Positions 27,742-36,065 of a stretch of 64,000 bases of DNA are shown here, piece by piece; position 1 is the stretch's first letter, and each line of letters starts with the position of its first letter. Below the pieces are notes generated by a model. It was given only the letters and a program-made list of their open reading frames with translations, did no database searches and was not told the origin of the DNA. Source of the stretch: Oceanospirillaceae bacterium (lineage in GTDB: Bacteria > Pseudomonadota > Gammaproteobacteria > Pseudomonadales > Oceanobacteraceae); contig PBQA01000037.1 of NCBI GenBank assembly GCA_002724925.1, forward strand, positions 62,001 through 126,000, in the 5' to 3' direction. Both the position numbers and the translations under genes were made by a program.

Positions 27742-28688
27742 TGGCTCTGCTTGTCGAACTGTCGGCTGAACTCCCCTGCGTTCTGTTGAATATACTCCAC
27801 AAAGGCCCGTGCTGCTGGCGTCAGGCTTTTGTTCGCTGGGTGTACAAGGCACCAGCTACGGCGCAGTGGAAAGTGGTCAATGGGCAGAATCTGCAAGGTG
27901 CCCAGCTGAAGTTCTGGCAAGATACTCAGCTTCGGTAGCACAGCGACGCCAAGGCCGGCGATGACCGCATGCTTGATTGCATCGTTTGAGCCCAGAATCA
28001 TCGCTTCGGGTATCTTCAGTTTCGTTTCATGGCAATGAACTTCAAGAGCCAGGCGGCTACCAGAGCCAGCTTCGCGCATCAGTAACCGGCTGCTTAAAAA
28101 CTCTTCGGCACTGACGGCTTGTTGGCCGAGTAGGGGATGCTCTGCCGGTGCAACTGCCACCAGTTCGTTATCCAGAAATGGAATCGAGATCAGCCCCTTG
28201 CCGTCTGGCACCATCCCCATAATGACAAGGTCGTCGACATTGTCACTTAAGCGCTCGATTGCTGTTGCCCTATTAACTACCCGTACGCTGATCCGCACGT
28301 CAGGGTTCTTATCGAGAAAGGGGCGCATCAGGTAGGGCACGACGTATTGAGCAGTATTGACCGCAGTAATGCGCAGTTCGCCTGCCACCCGCCCTTCGAG
28401 CGCCGCAAGCTCTGTTTGCAGATCGAGGATCTCTGCGAAGATACCTTTGACCGCGTCGTACATGCGCTCGCCAGCCGCGGTGGTGTAAAGCTTGCGCCCG
28501 ATGTACTCGAACAGAGAGGTGCCCAGCGCTTGCTCCAGCTGTCGTACCTGGCTGCTCACGGCAGGTTGCGTCAGGCCGAGCAGATCCCCTGCCTGGCTAT
28601 AGCTGCGCAGGTCATAGACGGCTTTATAAACCTGGAGCTGGCGAAAGGTCAGGCGGCTGGCGAGTTTCTGGATTGTGAGGGGCATCAA
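27717..28688 (-). CDS. LysR-family transcriptional regulator, CbbR-like
   Basis: 323 aa. The N-terminal winged helix-turn-helix (about 14-73) contains LTFRQLQVYKAVYDLRSYSQ and LTQPAVSSQVRQLEQALG; the rest is the LysR substrate-binding domain. The linker FEYIGRKLYTTAAGERMYD and the start of the effector domain (ELRITAVNTAQYVVPYL) most resemble CbbR/CfxR regulators of carbon fixation. It is divergent from a beta-carbonic anhydrase across 172 bp that contain an ATAAG-N6-CTTAT palindrome, suggesting control of that gene and itself. No RuBisCO gene is in the window. Confidence 0.88.
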   Translation of the reverse strand: MMPLTIQKLASRLTFRQLQVYKAVYDLRSYSQAGDLLGLTQPAVSSQVRQLEQALGTSLFEYIGRKLYTTAAGERMYDAVKGIFAEILDLQTELAALEGRVAGELRITAVNTAQYVVPYLMRPFLDKNPDVRISVRVVNRATAIERLSDNVDDLVIMGMVPDGKGLISIPFLDNELVAVAPAEHPLLGQQAVSAEEFLSSRLLMREAGSGSRLALEVHCHETKLKIPEAMILGSNDAIKHAVIAGLGVAVLPKLSILPELQLGTLQILPIDHFPLRRSWCLVHPANKSLTPAARAFVEYIQQNAGEFSRQFDKQSHYFPHEDF

Positions 28689-28696
28689 AGGTCTCT

Positions 28697-28712
28697 ATAA
28701 GGTTAAGCTTAT
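28697..28712. promoter_or_regulatory. Candidate LysR-type operator between regulator and carbonic anhydrase
   Basis: Perfect inverted repeat ATAAG-GTTAAG-CTTAT directly upstream of the LysR gene start, fitting an autoregulatory LysR site. A TATAAT hexamer at 28756-28761 may be the -10 of the carbonic anhydrase promoter, with TTTTGA about 16 bp upstream as a weak -35. Confidence 0.45.
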
Positions 28713-28860
28713 GGATGGTAGTAAATATATCAGTTTTGATTTTGTTGTACGGACTTATAATGCAGCTAAGGCGACAGATAAAGCAGACAAGCGTGTGTGG
28801 GCTATGTTGTGAAGTGGCAAAATCATTTAGGCTACGCAACCCTGAAGAAGAGGTAAGACA

Positions 28861-29520
28861 GTGAAAGACGTTATCAATGGTGTGCTCAATTTCCGCAAGA
28901 ATGTTTATCCTGAGCGGAAAGACCTCTTTGGTACCCTCGCGGGAGGGCAAAGCCCGGATTTCCTCTTTATTACCTGCTCCGACTCGCGGATTGATCCTAA
29001 CCTGCTGACAGGGTCCGATCCTGGAGACCTGTTTATCTGTCGCAATGCCGGCAATATCATCCCGCCTCATTCCAACGAAACAGGGGGGATGACTGCCTCT
29101 ATCGAGTATGCCGTGGCTGTACTCGGAGTGCGCCATATTATCGTCTGCGGTCACACAGATTGCGGCGCGGTTAAGGGGGCTCTGGATATGGATGGCCTGA
29201 ATGGTCTGCCTCACGTTAAAGAGTGGCTGGGGCACTGCCGCTCAGCCATGGAGATTGTGCGAGAGCGTAATGGCATTGAAAGTGGAGCCTGCCTGGACAA
29301 TCAGCATCTCAATGAAGCCATTGAAGAGAACGTTCTGCAGCAGGTTCAGCACCTGCGTACACATCCGGTTGTCGCTGCCAAACTTGCCACTGGTAAGGTA
29401 GAGATTCACGGTTGGGTGTACAATATCGAGACTGGCGGTATTCGCTGCTCCTCAGAAACAGGTAACTCTTTCGAAAATTTTGAAACCCGGTACCAGAAAG
29501 AGATCTCCGAACTTAAGTGA
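28861..29520 (+). CDS. Beta-class carbonic anhydrase
   Basis: 219 aa. Zinc ligands C39, H98 and C101 are visible in ITCSDSRIDP and CGHTDCGAV, with the D41/R43 dyad. It interconverts CO2 and bicarbonate in the cytoplasm. Length is typical of bacterial Can-type enzymes. The start is GTG 28861, with an AAGAGG ribosome binding site. Located divergently from a CbbR-like regulator, which suggests response to CO2 or carbon status rather than housekeeping expression. Confidence 0.95.
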   Translation: MKDVINGVLNFRKNVYPERKDLFGTLAGGQSPDFLFITCSDSRIDPNLLTGSDPGDLFICRNAGNIIPPHSNETGGMTASIEYAVAVLGVRHIIVCGHTDCGAVKGALDMDGLNGLPHVKEWLGHCRSAMEIVRERNGIESGACLDNQHLNEAIEENVLQQVQHLRTHPVVAAKLATGKVEIHGWVYNIETGGIRCSSETGNSFENFETRYQKEISELK

Positions 29521-29895
29521 CGAAAGTCATTATTTTATGTAACAAAATGGGCCATTGTTTCTGTGGCTCGTTTTATCCATTGGCTATGGCCTGAAAAGGC
29601 GTAAACTCCCCAATTAGTCAATAGACAAATTCCAGTTTACTTAACGGTTGTTTATTTTCTTGTCATCAAAGTGATGACGTCAGATGGTGGGGCGCTGCCC
29701 CGATAATAAAAATAATAAGAAAATAGCTCACACTACGTCTGCGCGCCTGTTGATGGCGATTCTCGAGGTGGTGGTGTTTCTGACTCTCTTATTATTTTTG
29801 TTGTCGCACTGGGATATCTCCCTCTTGTCGCCTTTCTGACACTGCTTGAACAATAAAATAAATGAGCCCTATCAAAAGGGACAGGAGTTCTCACT
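29521..29895. other. 375-bp intergenic region with a 13-bp inverted repeat
   Basis: No supported gene. It contains a GGGGC-GCT-GCCCC hairpin near 29690, then a perfect 13-bp inverted repeat (AAAAATAATAAGA at 29708-29720, complement at 29787-29799; 66-nt loop). A 28-codon hydrophobic reading frame (29753-29839, MAILEVVVFLTLLLFLLSHW...) spans the right arm but has no clear ribosome binding site. The region probably carries the carbonic anhydrase terminator and the promoter of the next gene. Confidence 0.5.
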
Positions 29896-30762
29896 ATGTC
29901 AGCGAACAAAGCAGCGCAGAAGAAACTGCCTCCAATCAAGATGCGCTTCAAAAAGCGTGAAGACATTACCCTGGATGAGTGCCTGGGAATGTACAAACTG
30001 TTTAAGGTGTACTATCAGAACACCCCGTTTGAGCAGTTTCTGGAAGATTTTTCTAACAAAACAGGGGCACACATTGCCAAGCGCAAAACCGATGGCAAAG
30101 TCGTAGGTTTCTCGACCGGCGTTGCTCGCACCATCGAAGTTGACGGTAAGCCTGCCCGCATTCTGTTCAGTGGTGACACAGTGATGTCGAAAGAATACTG
30201 GGGTCACTCTGCTTTCCCGCAGTCGTTCTTCCGTTGGTTACTGTCAGAGCGTCTTCGTCACCCGACGCTGCCGATGTACTGGTTCCTGATTTCTATGGGA
30301 TATCGCACCTACCTTATTTTGGCAAACAACTTTTACAAGTATTATCCGAACATTGATGGTGACGATCCGCAGCTGAAGAATGTTGCATTTACAGCAGCGG
30401 ATAACATCTTCCCGGGTGCCCTGAACCGCGAAACGGGTTTGCTGGATTTCGGTGAAGATGCCTGTGCGCTCTCAGACTTTGTGACGCCAATTACAGAGAA
30501 AGAACGTGCTGTTCCCAAGATTGCTTTCTTTGAAAGCCGTAATCCGGGTTGGCACAAGGGCGATGAAATGGCCTGCGTTGGTTCAATGGATTGGGGTTCG
30601 TTTGGCCGGATTATCCTGGATGCGCGTCGCACACTCTTCAAGAAGGGTACTCGTAAGACGAAGAAGCAGGCGAGTTCGGCAGAGGTTAACCACAAGCCTG
30701 AGAACATTGAGGTGACCGTCGACGATATTTACAACAAAGAGTCTGACAGCAGAACTGCCTGA
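29896..30762 (+). CDS. Conserved-looking hypothetical protein, possible GNAT-like fold
   Basis: 288 aa, not recognised with confidence. A basic N-terminus (AAQKKLPPIKMRFKKRED) precedes a region (about 30-200) whose pattern, GKVVGFSTGVARTIEVDGK then ILFSGDTVMSKEYWG, resembles an N-acetyltransferase beta-strand 4/5 layout; an aromatic-rich stretch (YWFLISMGYRTYLILANNFYKYYP) follows. The last 45 residues are charged and probably disordered. No signal peptide. AGGAG ribosome binding site 8 nt before ATG 29896. Monocistronic, with its own terminator. The GNAT reading is a weak inference. Confidence 0.7.
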   Translation: MSANKAAQKKLPPIKMRFKKREDITLDECLGMYKLFKVYYQNTPFEQFLEDFSNKTGAHIAKRKTDGKVVGFSTGVARTIEVDGKPARILFSGDTVMSKEYWGHSAFPQSFFRWLLSERLRHPTLPMYWFLISMGYRTYLILANNFYKYYPNIDGDDPQLKNVAFTAADNIFPGALNRETGLLDFGEDACALSDFVTPITEKERAVPKIAFFESRNPGWHKGDEMACVGSMDWGSFGRIILDARRTLFKKGTRKTKKQASSAEVNHKPENIEVTVDDIYNKESDSRTA

Positions 30763-30780
30763 TATCTTTGTGAACTCCTG

Positions 30781-30815
30781 AAAAAGCCCGGCTGTTTTGC
30801 AGCCGGGCTTTTTTA
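30781..30815 (+). terminator. Rho-independent terminator after the 288-aa protein gene
   Basis: AAAGCCCGGCTG-TTTTG-CAGCCGGGCTTTTTT. The A-rich left flank makes it usable from the other side by the convergent aminopeptidase gene. Confidence 0.92.
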
Positions 30816-30834
30816 TTTTCGGCTTGTTGCAGAC

Positions 30835-32202
30835 TCAGCCTGGATAGCGCTGACGCAGATATTCGAACATGGCTCTCATGCCCATAGCTTCACCGCCTAC
30901 AGGCTTGCCGCGAAGGGCGCGACGATTCCAGGCCATCACGTCGAAATGCACCCATGGGGTTTCTTCGACGAATGCTTCCAGATAAAGCGCTGCGGTAATT
31001 GCACCCCCAAAGGGCCCGGGAACTGAGTTCACCATATCGGCAACTTCGCTGTGCAGGGCTTCTTTGTACATGCGGAATAATGGCAGGTTCCAGACAGGGT
31101 CTGACACTTTTTCACCGGCCTGCATAAGGTCGCCAGCCAGCTGCTTCTGATTGGTGAAAAAGCCGGGCAGATCGGTCCCGAGCGCAACACGGCATGCGCC
31201 GGTCAGTGTTGCAAAGTCGATCATCAGGTCTGGCTTCTCGCTGGCACCTTCGAACAAGGCGTCACACAGTACCAGGCGCCCTTCGGCGTCGGTATTATCA
31301 ATCTCGACGGTTAACCCCTTACGTGTAGGGATGACATCGCCGGGTCGGAAAGCGTTGCCGCTGACAGCGTTCTCAGCCGCAGGAATAAGCAGTCGCAGGC
31401 GCACAGGGAGCTTGTTCGCCATGATCAGGTAGGCAAGGCCAATGGTGTGTGCTGCGCCACCCATGTCTTTTTTCATCAGACGCATTGAGTCGCCTGGTTT
31501 CATGTTCAGGCCGCCGCTGTCGAAGCAGATTCCTTTGCCGACCAGTGTAACCTTAGGGTGGTCTTGGTTTCCCCAGGTCAGATCAATCAGGCGCGGGTCA
31601 TGTTCGCTGGCGCGGCCTACCGCGTGGATCATCGGGTAGTTCTGCTCAAGTAATTCTGAGCCTACGACATCCCGTACCTTTGCTCCGAACTCATCAGCCA
31701 GCGAATGAACGGCAGAGGAAATATTCTGCGGCATCATGTCAGACGCTGGCGTATTAATGAGATCACGCACGCGCTTAGTGCCTTCGATCAGGCGACCAGC
31801 TTCCTCGATGACGGCTTCATTATTCAGCGCCAGTTTTGCGGTCGCGGCAGGTTTCTCTGTGTAACGATCAAATCGATAAGCGCCTACGCCCCAGCCAAAA
31901 GCCAGAGCCAAGAGGCTTTCATCTGAGAGTTCAGAAACGGGGGTGTATGTACCAGCAGGCAGTGCACTGGAGAGATTGCCGCAGACGAAGAAGTCCTCGG
32001 TCGATTCAACAACACACAAAACGCTATCAATACTGCCACTTGATGACGGAATGACCGTATGCCCTGAGCCGGCGTAGCCTGAGTGCAAAAGCCATTGCTT
32101 GACGTATTCTGGCTGGTCATCAAGCCAGTTGGCGTAATGCTCTTTTTCTATCAGGTGAAGGGGCGTACCTTCCTGGCTATGCATCAGTACTGCAGACATC
32201 AT
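30835..32202 (-). CDS. Leucyl aminopeptidase family protein (M17)
   Basis: 455 aa. The M17 catalytic block is clear: GKGICFDSGGLNMKPGDSM (metal-binding Lys and Asp), KKDMGGAA, and the family signature NTDAEGRLVLCDAL. It forms a hexameric di-metal exopeptidase in the cytoplasm that releases N-terminal residues. The N-terminal domain is shorter than in E. coli PepA (503 aa), closer to PepB-like or related M17 proteins. Single gene, convergent with the upstream neighbour, divergent from the YeeE pair. Confidence 0.93.
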   Translation of the reverse strand: MMSAVLMHSQEGTPLHLIEKEHYANWLDDQPEYVKQWLLHSGYAGSGHTVIPSSSGSIDSVLCVVESTEDFFVCGNLSSALPAGTYTPVSELSDESLLALAFGWGVGAYRFDRYTEKPAATAKLALNNEAVIEEAGRLIEGTKRVRDLINTPASDMMPQNISSAVHSLADEFGAKVRDVVGSELLEQNYPMIHAVGRASEHDPRLIDLTWGNQDHPKVTLVGKGICFDSGGLNMKPGDSMRLMKKDMGGAAHTIGLAYLIMANKLPVRLRLLIPAAENAVSGNAFRPGDVIPTRKGLTVEIDNTDAEGRLVLCDALFEGASEKPDLMIDFATLTGACRVALGTDLPGFFTNQKQLAGDLMQAGEKVSDPVWNLPLFRMYKEALHSEVADMVNSVPGPFGGAITAALYLEAFVEETPWVHFDVMAWNRRALRGKPVGGEAMGMRAMFEYLRQRYPG

Positions 32203-32323
32203 TATTTCCTGTTTCTGGGTATTCGCTAGTTAGTATAGGAGTATAACAAGGGGAACAGAACCAGACAGACATTCGTGGCTCGGGTAAACTAAGCCGCGTT
32301 TATTCTGGGCCTTCGGAGGCAGA

Positions 32324-32734
32324 ATGTGGGATGAGATAGGCGGTGGCTTTCTGATAGGAGCCGCTGCGTCTTTGCTCTGGATAGGAATCGGCCGGATCAG
32401 TGGTATGACCGGGGTACTCTCTAGCGTATTTATGCTCAGGGACACCGGGCGCCACTGGGCGCTGGCGTTTCTTGCTGGGCTGCTGGTCGCCTAGCCAATT
32501 ATGCAGGCAGTGGGGTATTCAACACCCATTAACATTACTGATGATTCGGTGCTTCTGGTCTCAGCAGGGCTGCTTGTTGGGTTTGGTACATACATCGGCA
32601 ATGGCTGTACCAGTGGTCATGGAGTGTGCGGCATGGGGCGGCTTTCCTTCCGCTCTTTTGTGGCGACATTGACCTTTATTGGCGCGGGTATCGTGACAGT
32701 TGCGGTGATGAATGCGCTGGGGATGGGGTTATGA
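32324..32734 (+). pseudogene. YeeE/YedE family transporter half with an in-frame amber codon
   Basis: From ATG 32324, behind a good GGAGGC ribosome binding site, the frame reads 56 codons of YeeE-like membrane protein (FLIGAAASLLWIGIGRISG, then FLAGLLVA), meets TAG at 32492-32494, and continues in the same frame for 79 more sense codons through the diagnostic [18 protein letters not shown] motif to the TGA. The whole 136-position product has the length of an intact YeeE half. Either a recent nonsense mutation, a sequencing error or readthrough. A restart at ATG 32501 would give a 77-aa C-terminal part. It overlaps the second half by 4 bp. Confidence 0.8.
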
Positions 32735-33153
32735 AGCATGTAATACCTTTTTTGAGCGGTCTCCTGTTTGGCTTAGGCCTGCTGCTCTCGGGGATGAATG
32801 ATCCTCAGAAGGTACGCGGATTTCTGGATATATTCGGAAATTGGCAGCCTGAGCTGATCGCGGTGATGGGAGGTGCTGTTGTGACTTTCTTTATTGTTTT
32901 TCAGGTGAGTAAAACACGGGCTCGGCCACTGTTCGCTCCGAGCTTTCATCTGCCGAGCTTGCAGGCGATTGATTTTCGTCTGATGTCTGGTGCGATTATG
33001 TTCGGAGCAGGGTGGGGGCTGGTAGGTCTGTGTCCGGGTCCTGCTTTGGTGGATATTCTCTCGGGAAATGAGAGCGTGCTTATTTTCGTGGGGGCGCTGA
33101 TTGCCGGTAACCGGCTGGCTCACTATGTGGTGGGGCCGGTAAAAAGTAGCTGA
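32731..33153 (+). CDS. YeeE/YedE family protein, second half (sulfur transport-like)
   Basis: 140 aa, four membrane helices. It contains the family's conserved cysteine motif [11 protein letters not shown] and the opening [21 protein letters not shown] split by the first turn. Two-gene YeeE/YedE units like this are thought to form a split version of the thiosulfate transporter TsuA/YeeE, where conserved cysteines relay the substrate. ATG 32731 overlaps the first half by ATGA, so its translation may depend on ribosomes getting through the upstream frame. Confidence 0.85.
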   Translation: MKHVIPFLSGLLFGLGLLLSGMNDPQKVRGFLDIFGNWQPELIAVMGGAVVTFFIVFQVSKTRARPLFAPSFHLPSLQAIDFRLMSGAIMFGAGWGLVGLCPGPALVDILSGNESVLIFVGALIAGNRLAHYVVGPVKSS

Positions 33154-33306
33154 AGGGGGAAATCAGAATTAGCTATCGGGCCATTAGTTAATATCTGTTT
33201 CTGCTTTGGGGGAATCCGCGGTTAACTATCAGAACAGATAACCGGGAGCAGCACCCATGCAACACATATCTCATTCCGCTTTATTTATATTGTCCGTATT
33301 CAGCGA

Positions 33307-33330
33307 GCCTCATCTTTGCACTGATGAGGC
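33307..33330. terminator. Hairpin between YeeE pair and hydrolase (possible terminator)
   Basis: GCCTCATC-TTTGCACT-GATGAGGC lies between convergent genes, without a T-run on either side. Probably a weak terminator or RNA-stabilising stem. Confidence 0.4.
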
Positions 33331-33343
33331 GGCTGTTGCTGAC

Positions 33344-34231
33344 TTAAAGAACGCGTGACAGGAACTCTTCGGCGTCTTTTACAGACTGTTCCGGAATTTC
33401 TTCCATCGGAACATGGCCAACGCCAGGGTAGGTGATTAATTCCGACCCTTTGATGTCACGGTGAAACAGTGGTGCATTCTTCGGTGTGATCCAGATGTCT
33501 TTCTCGCCCCACTGAATCAGTGTGGGTGCTGTTACGTCAGAAACCCGCTCGGGCGTCATATTGTCGAGTTCTTCGAAAACTTTCAACAGCGACAGAGGGT
33601 TGCCTTTGTGTAGCATCATATCCTGATAGCATGGGATCTTTTCTTCGGCTATGCGGCGTTTGTCGCCATACACTTCACCGAGAATATATCTGACGACAAA
33701 CTGGGGTGTCGCTACGCGCACCAGATGGCGCAGGTAAGGAGTGGTGAATAACTTCATGATCAGAGGCAGCTGCATCGGATAGCCCGCCGCATCCAGTAAC
33801 ACCAGAGCCTGAACTTTGTACGGGTGCTCCGCCGCAAAACTCCATGAAATGTAGCCACCCAGTGAGTTGCCTATAAGCACCACTTTATCGAGCTGCAGGT
33901 GCTCCGTCAGTGCATTGATGCGGTCTACGATGCCTTCGATGGAGGTATCGCCATCAGTGATCGCGCCGCTGAGGCCAAAGCCTGGCACATCGAGGCGAAC
34001 AATCCGGTACTTCCCCTTCAGGTGATCTACCCAGCCATCCCATGTCTGTAGTGAGGCCATAATGCCGTGCAGCAGGACGAGTACGGGAGCGTTCTCGTCC
34101 TGATTGCCCTCTATGCGGTAGTGAATATTGTCACCGCGGTAATGAAAGAACCGGGAGTTATCGTTGGTGTAGATCTCGGCGAGTTCGGCTGTACTCAGTT
34201 TGGTCAGGCCCAGATAACGCATCAATGACAT
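33344..34231 (-). CDS. Alpha/beta hydrolase (paralogue A)
   Basis: 295 aa from the ATG at 34231; the frame is open further upstream, but this start matches the family and has a GGAAAG-like ribosome binding site. The oxyanion segment VLLHGIMASLQTWDGW is followed by nucleophile S123 in IGNSLGG, D245 in WGEKDIW and H273 in VGHVPMEEIPE. It resembles C-C bond hydrolases and haloalkane-dehalogenase-like esterases; the substrate is not predictable. A paralogue with triad residues at nearly the same positions (118/244/272) lies 1.8 kb away on the same strand, beyond the PhoD-like gene. Confidence 0.88.
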   Translation of the reverse strand: MSLMRYLGLTKLSTAELAEIYTNDNSRFFHYRGDNIHYRIEGNQDENAPVLVLLHGIMASLQTWDGWVDHLKGKYRIVRLDVPGFGLSGAITDGDTSIEGIVDRINALTEHLQLDKVVLIGNSLGGYISWSFAAEHPYKVQALVLLDAAGYPMQLPLIMKLFTTPYLRHLVRVATPQFVVRYILGEVYGDKRRIAEEKIPCYQDMMLHKGNPLSLLKVFEELDNMTPERVSDVTAPTLIQWGEKDIWITPKNAPLFHRDIKGSELITYPGVGHVPMEEIPEQSVKDAEEFLSRVL

Positions 34232-34407
34232 GCTGCTTTCCTTTGTTTTTGGATCACACGAAGCATGCCCGTCTCCGAGGAGGGCGGGTAGGTTGAATAG
34301 CGACAGCATTGACTTCGAAATTGTCATCGTTTTGTCAGATGAGGGCCATCTGACTGTCATTTGCAGAGGGTTTACTGTGCGCGTCAGTCACAGAATGAGC
34401 CGATGAT

Positions 34408-36042
34408 ATGCCTCTGTCTCGCAGGGAGTTTCTGATTGATAGCCTGGCCAGTGGATTTCTATTTCCTGGTGGAAAAGATCAGAGAAAACAGGCTGGATTT
34501 CCTTTCCGTCACGGTATTGCCAGTGGCGACCCTCTGACTGACGCCATCATCCTCTGGACCCGAGTAAGCCCGCAGGATGACACTGATGTTGTGGCTTATC
34601 GCTGGGTAGTCGCAACCGATCGATCTCTCACAAACGTAGTAGCGTCGGGTGAAGGCCTGACGTCTATCGAGAGAGATTTCACGGTTAAGCACGATGTGCG
34701 GGGCTTGTTACCGGGGACAACCTACTTCTATGCGTTCTATGCTCGTGGTCACTGGTCAGATACAGGTCGATTCCGGACACTGCCTGAGGGGAACGTCGAG
34801 CATCTGAGACTCGCTTTTACCTCCTGTTCCAATTACGCCGCGGGTTACTTTAACGTATATCGCGAGTTGTCTCATCGTCATGATCTTGATGTTGTTCTGC
34901 ATCTGGGCGACTACATTTACGAATACGCCAATATCGAAGAATCACTGGCATCCGGCCGGGTTAATGAGCCGCTCGGTGAAACTGTCTCACTGGAAGACTA
35001 TCGGGCTCGCCATGCTTCTTATAAAGCCGACAAAGATCTTCAGGCAGCCCATCGCCAGCACGCTTTTATCGCGATATGGGATGACCACGAAGTTGCGAAC
35101 AACGCCTGGCAGGGGGGTGCGGCTAATCATTCGTTAACCCAGGGGGAGTGGGGACAACGTTTAAGCGCCGCAGTACAGGCTTACTACGAATGGATGCCGG
35201 TTCGTGAAATCAGTCATACGGGCAGACTTGCGTTGTATCGTGGGTATCGCTTCGGAAACCTGCTGGACCTTTCTGTACTGGATACCCGTCTTGCCGGAAG
35301 AGACGCGCCCGTAGATACCCCTGATGCCATCAACGCAGAAGAGAGAACCCTGTTGGGCGCCGAGCAGGAAATCTGGTTAGAGAGTCGCCTTGCCTCGGCA
35401 CAGCAGGAAGGCGTGACCTGGAAGTTGTTAGGCCAGCAAGTGATGATGCACCAATTCGGTTTGGCCGAGCAGCCATTTAATTATGATCAATGGGATGGTT
35501 ATCCGGCGGCACGCCGTCGACTATTCGAATGTATTCGTCGGCACAATGTAGAAAATTTTGGTGTGCTCACCGGTGATATTCATTCAGGATGGGCAATGAC
35601 ACTCAATGATGACCCATTTGTTTCAACCGAAACTCCGATAGGCTTCGAACTGGTCACGCCTGCGGTAACATCACCAGGAATCAGTAATAAAACGACGGCT
35701 GCATTAGCGGGCTCGTCGTTAATGCAGGTAATGCCTCATCTGAAATTCATCGATTTTTACTATCGCGGATTTGTATTGCTCGATATTACCCATGAGCATT
35801 TGCAGGCTGAATGGTGGGTGGTGAATCGTGTCGACAGTCCACGCTATGACTCTGCCTGTATGAAAGCGCTGAAACTGAACCGTGGAGAATACCGCTATAT
35901 CGAATCTCAGCCAGTAAAACCTGAGATGTCCTCAATGGAATTGGCTGATTTTTCAGGCGATCTTTCTTATCTGAGAAATTGGTCTGCGGGGGATGAACTG
36001 GCAGCAACCGATATGATTGCTGCGTTACATCCGGGGAATTAA
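34408..36042 (+). CDS. Alkaline phosphatase D (PhoD)-like phosphodiesterase, Tat-exported
   Basis: 544 aa. A twin-arginine-type start (LSRREFLIDSLASGFLF) precedes the PhoD N-terminal domain (FPFRHGIASGDPL, ILWTRVSP; about 30-130) and the metallophosphatase domain with FTSCSNYAAGYF, HLGDYIYEY, WDDHEVANNAW and TGDIHSGW. These are the Ca/Fe-binding motifs of PhoD, a secreted phosphodiesterase/phosphomonoesterase used in phosphorus acquisition. No clear Pho box was identified in the 176 bp upstream. Flanked on both sides by paralogous alpha/beta hydrolases in the opposite direction. Confidence 0.93.
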   Translation: MPLSRREFLIDSLASGFLFPGGKDQRKQAGFPFRHGIASGDPLTDAIILWTRVSPQDDTDVVAYRWVVATDRSLTNVVASGEGLTSIERDFTVKHDVRGLLPGTTYFYAFYARGHWSDTGRFRTLPEGNVEHLRLAFTSCSNYAAGYFNVYRELSHRHDLDVVLHLGDYIYEYANIEESLASGRVNEPLGETVSLEDYRARHASYKADKDLQAAHRQHAFIAIWDDHEVANNAWQGGAANHSLTQGEWGQRLSAAVQAYYEWMPVREISHTGRLALYRGYRFGNLLDLSVLDTRLAGRDAPVDTPDAINAEERTLLGAEQEIWLESRLASAQQEGVTWKLLGQQVMMHQFGLAEQPFNYDQWDGYPAARRRLFECIRRHNVENFGVLTGDIHSGWAMTLNDDPFVSTETPIGFELVTPAVTSPGISNKTTAALAGSSLMQVMPHLKFIDFYYRGFVLLDITHEHLQAEWWVVNRVDSPRYDSACMKALKLNRGEYRYIESQPVKPEMSSMELADFSGDLSYLRNWSAGDELAATDMIAALHPGN

Positions 36043-36065
36043 ACCCCGGAATGACGAGGTTATAG

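Noticed and set aside
28624..29235. 203-codon minus-strand frame spanning the LysR-carbonic anhydrase intergenic region
   Set aside because: It covers the divergent promoter region and is antisense to carbonic anhydrase; no homology recognised.
33258..33359. Small 33-codon frame MQHISHSALFIL... before hydrolase paralogue A
   Set aside because: No good ribosome binding site and it runs through the hairpin at 33307-33330; probably chance.
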